Positions 60,201 through 64,000 of a stretch of 64,000 nucleotides of DNA are shown here, piece by piece; position 1 is the stretch's first letter; every line of letters starts with the position of its first letter. The DNA is from Pseudomonas taiwanensis DSM 21245 (GTDB taxonomy: Bacteria; Pseudomonadota; Gammaproteobacteria; Pseudomonadales; Pseudomonadaceae): contig NZ_AUEC01000016.1 in assembly GCF_000425785.1 (NCBI RefSeq), forward strand, positions 62,001 to 126,000, given 5' to 3'. A program made the position numbers and the translations under genes. The notes under the pieces were generated by a model. It was not told where the DNA came from. It saw only the letters and a list, made by a program, of their open reading frames with translations, and ran no database searches.

Positions 60201-60749
60201 GACGGTACTGACCTTTTCGTTGCGTGCCGAGCGCAACTGCTGTTCGGTGAGAATCAGGTCATCGAACTCCCTACGGATCTCGTCAGTGATGCGCTTGCCG
60301 CGACCACTGCCTATCAAGGCCTGGTAATTGCCCTGATCGCGACGCAACGCGATCATTCCACTGCCGAATTCGTTCCAGGCCTGCTGCAGGGCGATCAAGC
60401 GGTCGATGCGATCGACCTGCTGCGCGTTGTCCCCGACCAGTTCGCGCAAACTTTTCAGGCTACCCAGAATGCGTGGCTTGGCCACCTCGTAGGGATCGAG
60501 GAAACGTTCTTCACCGGTCAGCAGAAAACCCCGCATTCCAGTTTCCATGTCGATCGAGAGCTTGAGCGTTTCATTGGCATTGCCAATCACTCGGTCGGTA
60601 TGCTCCACCCATTGCATGGCCGACAGCAGGTAGTTGATCACCGTGACGAAGGCCACGGCGCCCAGCAGGCCTACGCCCAAAGGCAGGCTGATGTTACGAG
60701 CCAACAGTTTGCGGAAACTTTTCTGGTCCATGGAGGCGGCCTGAGTCAT
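57282..60749 (-). CDS. Hybrid sensor histidine kinase with three receivers
   Basis: 1155 aa membrane kinase. Two membrane helices (about residues 22-42 and 184-204) flank a CHASE3-like periplasmic domain (NETLKLSIDMETGMRGFLLTGEERFL). A GAF-like domain (about 245-390) and a long coiled coil (about 395-485, many QxELxxxNEEL repeats) follow. HisKA has His496 (ANMSHELRTPLNS); the ATPase has NLLSNAIKF, DSGIGIA and GGTGLGLSIS. Three receivers close it: LLDMRLPDHSG, MIIDLKLPDMQG and VLMDVMMPEMDG. The ATG at 60749 is chosen; TTG at 60767 and ATG at 60731 are alternatives. First gene of the operon. Confidence 0.93.
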   Translation of the reverse strand: MTQAASMDQKSFRKLLARNISLPLGVGLLGAVAFVTVINYLLSAMQWVEHTDRVIGNANETLKLSIDMETGMRGFLLTGEERFLDPYEVAKPRILGSLKSLRELVGDNAQQVDRIDRLIALQQAWNEFGSGMIALRRDQGNYQALIGSGRGKRITDEIRREFDDLILTEQQLRSARNEKVSTVTVTAISAFVLLIVGLTALLAYLGRRDLLSLSTSYNDNLLAQQRSAERLEHQAWLRNGQTQLAEQVLGQLTLPMLGDNILRFFARYLGSVVGAVYVRDEHGRLIRVASYGLDAEEQAREQVLGDSEGLMAQAVRQGRLLRLDDLPADYYRLSSGLGSGLPRSALLMPTSDDGRVNGVIELGFLRPLQTRDDELLDRVCGNLGISIESARYRQRLQEVLAETQQLNEELQVQQEELKTANEELEEQSRVLKESQAYLETQQAELEQTNEQLSERTDALNRKNDELNQAQQELQARADDLQRSSKYKSEFLANMSHELRTPLNSSLILAKLLAENGEGNLSEEQVKFAESIYSAGNDLLNLINDILDIAKVEAGKLEVRPETTQVERLVDGLKGMFLPLAENKGLAFAVRVEPSVPVTVFTDRQRLEQILKNLLSNAIKFTDHGQVSLDISHQAGTGIVFAVRDSGIGIAADQQEAIFGAFHQVDGSSNRRYGGTGLGLSISRDLAHLLGGQISVDSSPGQGSVFSLILPERYEAQDQVIEPQSLRPAMDALPPAPQVSQPSAPKRPKPAFDDDRGQAPFDNRCILVIEDEPNFARILFDLAHELGYSCLVAQGADEGFELAVQYIPDAILLDMRLPDHSGLTVLQRLKEQAMTRHIPVHIISVEDRVEAAMHMGAVGYAVKPTSRDELKEVFARLEAKLTQKLKHILLVEDDDLQRESIARLIGDDDVEITAVAMAQEALELLRENIYDCMIIDLKLPDMQGNELLKRMTAEDIRSFPPVIVYTGRNLTREEEADLLKYSRSIIIKGARSPERLLDEVTLFLHKVESQLSHERQRMLKTARSRDRVFEGRKLLLVDDDVRNIFALTSALEHKGAIVEIGRNGREAIERLEQHDDIDLVLMDVMMPEMDGFEATRLIRQQPRWRKLPIIAVTAKAMKDDQQRCLQAGANDYLAKPIDLDRLFSLIRVWLPQLERI

Positions 60750-61006
60750 GAGATAACGCCCGAGCAAAAATTAAAGTCCATTGAAACGGTGTAGCGGCCA
60801 GTTTCCATTATCTCCAGCCACTTTGCTCACCAGTTACAGCGAGTCTAACCAGCTTTGCCCAGTCTGGCAGGGCATTTAGCCAGTATTTGAAGGTGACGAA
60901 CACGAATCGTTCCCTCCCATCGCGTCGGTCGGTATCCTCGGGGGAACTTCTATCATCGCCCGATGAACAGATATACAGACACTCCCCTCTCAACAGGACC
61001 TGAACC

Positions 61007-61357
61007 ATGCCCCTATTGGTAGTCGAAGACGACGACATCGTACGTTTGCTGATCGTCGAAGTGCTCGACGAAATGGGCTACACCATCGTTCAAGCGGCAG
61101 ATGCCACCGAAGCCCTGCGCGTGCTTGAAGATGACGGTCAGCCGCTGGATCTACTGATGACCGATGTCGGGTTGCCGGACATGCGTGGCGAAGATCTGGC
61201 GAAACAAGCCCGCAAGATCCGGCCCTCCCTGCCGGTGTTGTTCGCCAGCGGTTATGCCGAAAGTGTCGACGTGCCCGAGGGCATGCACTTGATTGGCAAG
61301 CCCTTCAGCATCGATCAGTTGCGTGACAAGGTGATGGCGATTCTGGGCGCGCCCTGA
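61007..61357 (+). CDS. Single-domain response regulator
   Basis: 116 aa receiver alone. Acidic residues EDDD near positions 7-10, phosphoacceptor Asp in LLMTDVGLPDMRG (about residue 53), and Lys in IGKPFS are present. AGGA precedes the ATG. It is divergent from the hybrid kinase gene across 257 bp, so it may be part of the same relay. No output domain. Confidence 0.92.
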   Translation: MPLLVVEDDDIVRLLIVEVLDEMGYTIVQAADATEALRVLEDDGQPLDLLMTDVGLPDMRGEDLAKQARKIRPSLPVLFASGYAESVDVPEGMHLIGKPFSIDQLRDKVMAILGAP

Positions 61358-61393
61358 CCTCGAATTCAAGGTGGCCGTCCAAGCGGCACCTGT

Positions 61394-62143
61394 TCAACAT
61401 TCCCGACGCAGCAGATAGGTGTCCATGATCCACCCCTTGCGCATGCGCGCTTGTTCTCGCACTCGCACAATCTGCCCTTTGACCTGCTGCAGCGGGCCCG
61501 CGATCAGCAGCTGATCCTCGGTGCCCAAGTAGGCCCCCCAATAAATCGTCAGTTCGGGGTCATCGAGCGTGGCGAACGCGCACTGTCCATCGAGCATGAC
61601 CACCACGTTGTCGATCCTTGCCTGTTCGGCCAGGCGTCTGCCTGGCAGCACTGTCAACGGCTCGCCGATACGATTGAGCGGAATCTGGTGGCTGGCCGCC
61701 AAAGCCTGAACACTGCTGATGCCGGGGATGACTTCCAGCGACAATGCCACACCGAGCTGGCGAACCCGGTCAAGGATGCGCAAGGTGCTGTCGTACAGGG
61801 TCGGGTCCCCCCACAGCAGGAACGCGCCGATATCACCTGGGCGCAATTGGTCGCGCAGTGTACGGGCATACAACTGCGCACGCTGTTCATGCCAGTCCTG
61901 TACAGCCGCGGCATAGTCGGTGGCTTGGTCATCGCGCTGCGGGTCATCCATCGACACCAGACGATAACTACCGGCCGCAGCGTGCTGCTCAAGGACACGC
62001 CTGCGCAACTGCACCAATTCATCTTTGTCCGCGCCCTTTTCAAGCACGAAGAAAACACTGGCGCGTTTGAGCGCATCGATGGCCTGCAGCGTCACCTGGC
62101 GCGGATCACCCGCCCCAATGCCAATCAGCAGGAGTGTATGCAT
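61394..62143 (-). CDS. cobF: Precorrin-6A synthase (deacetylating)
   Basis: 249 aa SAM-dependent methyltransferase of the aerobic B12 pathway. It methylates C-1 of precorrin-5 and releases acetate to give precorrin-6A. The N-terminal MHTLLLIGIGAGDPRQVTLQAI is the CobF pattern, with LLWGDPTLYDSTLRIL and VIPGISSVQALAA as the conserved tetrapyrrole methylase blocks. GGAAAAG precedes the ATG at 62143. No other cob genes are nearby, so it is separated from the rest of the pathway in this window. Confidence 0.93.
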   Translation of the reverse strand: MHTLLLIGIGAGDPRQVTLQAIDALKRASVFFVLEKGADKDELVQLRRRVLEQHAAAGSYRLVSMDDPQRDDQATDYAAAVQDWHEQRAQLYARTLRDQLRPGDIGAFLLWGDPTLYDSTLRILDRVRQLGVALSLEVIPGISSVQALAASHQIPLNRIGEPLTVLPGRRLAEQARIDNVVVMLDGQCAFATLDDPELTIYWGAYLGTEDQLLIAGPLQQVKGQIVRVREQARMRKGWIMDTYLLRREC

Positions 62144-62256
62144 CGTCTTTTCCGCCGAGTTTTCCTCATGGTAGTGGAAAAACAAGGCCTGGAGGCAGTG
62201 CAAACTTTTCGGGCTATCTACTATGTCGACCTATTGGTCAGCCCACAAACGCCTTA

Positions 62257-62391
62257 GGCTCTGTACGAAAAGCCTTGATACTCGGTGATGCTGCGTTGAA
62301 AACAACCCCGGAATGCTCATGTCCGGAAACTCAGCTTCCTCGGCTGTTTTCGCCTTGCCTGACCTTCGTCTTATGCCTTTTCACACAGCGC
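62257..62391 (+). mobile_element. MITE-like repeat, copy 2
   Basis: 135 bp element in the same orientation as copy 1. The left end GGCTCTGTACGAAAAGCCTT and the right end (inwards GCGCTGTGTGAAAAGG) are imperfect inverted repeats. The first 60 bases differ from copy 1 at about four positions. TA lies immediately outside each end (62255-62256 and 62392-62393). It sits between cobF and oprD. Confidence 0.7.
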
Positions 62392-62414
62392 TAGAGCATC
62401 AGGCCCGTCGTACA

Positions 62415-63704
62415 TCACCAGAGCGAGAAGTTGTAGCTCACAATCACCCGTGTCTCATCCATATCGCGCGCCCACTTCTCGTAGTTGCTGCGATAGGTGG
62501 AGTTTCGCAGGCGCACGCTGACATCCTTGAAAGTGCCGCGCTGTACCTGGTATTTGAGCTCGGTGTCGCGCTCCCATTCCTTACCCTCGGCATTGCTGCC
62601 TGGGACCTTGATGCTGTCACCGTTGATATAGCGGGTGAAGAACGTCAGCCCGGGCACACCCAGGGCTTTGAAGTCATAGTCATAACGCACTTGCCAGGAC
62701 CGCTCCTGGGCGGCGGCGAAGTCATTGACCTGGGCGTAGTTGACCAGGTAGGGGTTGCTGCCGTCGAGGTACGGCATGGCGCTTTCGCCATACATCCGCT
62801 GCCAGCCGGCGCTGACCTTGTGTCCACCCAGGCTGTAGCCGAGCATGCCGCTGAAGGCGCGGTGGTCGATTTCGCCGGCGCGGGCATTGCCGATATCGTC
62901 GCTCTTGATCACCCGCAGGTCGGCCGACAGGCTGCCCACCGACAGGGGCTGGTTGGCCACTACGCCGAGGAAGTGCTGGCGATAGATGTTTTCCAGCTTG
63001 GACACCTGGTAGGTAGCGGTGACCCGGTCATTGAAACGGTAGTCCAGACCGGCCAGATCGAAGTGGTCGGCCTCGATATCGCAGGCATAACGCTTGTTCT
63101 TGCAATGCACGCGGATATCCTGCCGGTCGGTAGAGTCCCGTGCGGTGTAAGTGTTTAGGCGGGCCAGGGTGAACTTCAGGTCGCGCACTTCTTCGGAAGT
63201 CAGCATGAAGCCGTGGAACAGGGTCGGAAGCAGACGGCCATCGTTGTACTTGAGCAACGGCATATCGGGCATCATGGAGCCGTACTTGAGCACGGTATTG
63301 GATACCTTGACCTTGGCCGCGAGCCCCATCTTTGCATACTGATCGGCAGAGTGGCGTGGGTCGTGGCCAGAGGACGGCATCAATCCGCTGTTGCTGTCCG
63401 CCGGACTGGAATCGAGCTTGAAGCCGACCATGCCCAGCGCATCCACGCCAACACCAACCGGCCCTTGGGTGTAACCGGACTGCACATTCAGGATGAAGCC
63501 TTGCGCCCACTCTTCACGCTTGGAAGCGCCCTGGCTGGAACTGCTGTGACCATCGCGAAAATCCCGGTTGAAGTAGACATTGCGTGCTTCGACCTTGGCA
63601 CTGCTGTCTTCAAGAAAACCGGCGGCCTGGGCATCGACGCCGGCACACAGAAGAAACAGGCCGGCAACACGGCGCCCGGGGGCGAGAGGAAAAGGGGCAA
63701 ACAT
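62415..63704 (-). CDS. OprD family outer-membrane porin
   Basis: 429 aa from the ATG at 63704, which gives a signal peptide ending DAQA; ATGs at 63716 and 63770 are alternatives and ribosome sites are weak. AGFLEDSSAKVEARNVYFNRDFRDG opens the mature protein as in OprD porins. YLVNYAQVNDFAAAQERSWQVRYDYDF and GLTFFTRYINGDSI are typical barrel segments, and the C terminus ends in Trp (VSYNFSLW). OprD-family porins take up amino acids, aromatic acids or other small substrates; which one cannot be told here. Confidence 0.93.
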   Translation of the reverse strand: MFAPFPLAPGRRVAGLFLLCAGVDAQAAGFLEDSSAKVEARNVYFNRDFRDGHSSSSQGASKREEWAQGFILNVQSGYTQGPVGVGVDALGMVGFKLDSSPADSNSGLMPSSGHDPRHSADQYAKMGLAAKVKVSNTVLKYGSMMPDMPLLKYNDGRLLPTLFHGFMLTSEEVRDLKFTLARLNTYTARDSTDRQDIRVHCKNKRYACDIEADHFDLAGLDYRFNDRVTATYQVSKLENIYRQHFLGVVANQPLSVGSLSADLRVIKSDDIGNARAGEIDHRAFSGMLGYSLGGHKVSAGWQRMYGESAMPYLDGSNPYLVNYAQVNDFAAAQERSWQVRYDYDFKALGVPGLTFFTRYINGDSIKVPGSNAEGKEWERDTELKYQVQRGTFKDVSVRLRNSTYRSNYEKWARDMDETRVIVSYNFSLW

Positions 63705-63933
63705 GCGGGGGAACATCCAGAAATAAGGCGAAAACAATCCGCGAGCAACAAGCGACGCGGCAATGCGCAATGGCCAAACATTGGGCGGCCATCATCTGAA
63801 ATGGTCACGTAACCGCTCTGGTACGCACCATTGGACCATGGTCTAAAAGGCCCCGCAGAGCACGCCAAAAGCGTTAAAGATCGCGGTTCAAAAAACGTGT
63901 AAAGTTCCCACCTTACTTATAAAAAGTTTGCGG

Positions 63934-63961
63934 TTTACCCACTAGCAACGGGTGCTACACT
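63934..63961 (+). promoter_or_regulatory. Possible promoter for a gene beyond the right edge
   Basis: TTTACC at 63934-63939 and TACACT at 63956-63961 are 16 bp apart, a fair sigma-70 match pointing rightwards. No gene start follows before the window ends. Confidence 0.4.
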
Positions 63962-64000
63962 CGTTATCAGCGAACAGCTGATACCCACCCACGTGGCCGG

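Noticed and set aside
61365..61390. GGTGGCCG / GCGGCACC hairpin between the single receiver and cobF
   Set aside because: Imperfect stem without a T run; termination not supported.

Overview
The window comes from a Pseudomonas chromosome, most likely the P. putida group. The evidence is the block ftsK / aat-bpt-infA / clpA-clpS / cspD / icd / idh / nudJ-mnmA-hflD-purB, high-GC codon use, P. putida-style REP palindromes, and proteins that closely match my memory of P. putida families. No searches could be run, so species is inferred. I see no tRNA, rRNA, CRISPR array, prophage or full insertion sequence.

Layout. 1-17.2 kb is core housekeeping: DNA translocase FtsK (3' end outside the window), N-end-rule enzymes (aat, bpt, clpS, clpA), initiation factor IF-1, CspD, two unrelated isocitrate dehydrogenases back to back (dimeric icd and monomeric idh), tRNA thiolation and purine synthesis (nudJ-mnmA-hflD-purB), and a uL16 hydroxylase. 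17-31.8 kb is mostly accessory: topoisomerase III, a PuuB-like oxidase with its XRE-cupin regulator, a chloroperoxidase-type hydrolase, a nitroreductase, several regulator/target pairs (LysR, AraC-LysE, AraC/alcohol dehydrogenase), a SotB exporter, ThpR, LpxO and an AhpD-like protein. 31.8-34.3 kb holds a cobalamin riboswitch in front of a TonB-dependent receptor. 34.3-39.9 kb carries a RIO kinase, the DUF3300-DUF2950 envelope pair, a small lipoprotein, a GST, a GNAT and a DUF2388 protein. 40-45.1 kb is the glycolate oxidase locus glcC / glcDEFG, with two identical operator-like sites in the divergent promoter. 45.2-54 kb has a flavin reductase, an unknown small protein, a MocR regulator facing a transporter-deaminase pair, and a thiolase / 3-hydroxyacyl-CoA dehydrogenase / TetR set with an opposing AraC regulator.

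54.2-61.4 kb is a phosphorelay operon: a hybrid histidine kinase with three receiver domains, a stand-alone CheR, a stand-alone CheB, a receiver-kinase and a single receiver, with a further single-receiver gene divergent from it. cobF follows, then an OprD-type porin at the right edge. Two copies of a roughly 140 bp MITE-like repeat, in the same orientation and each next to TA dinucleotides, bracket the phosphorelay operon plus cobF. One begins inside the tetR stop codon. That arrangement, the B12-riboswitch receptor and several unassigned palindromic operators are the most interesting observations.
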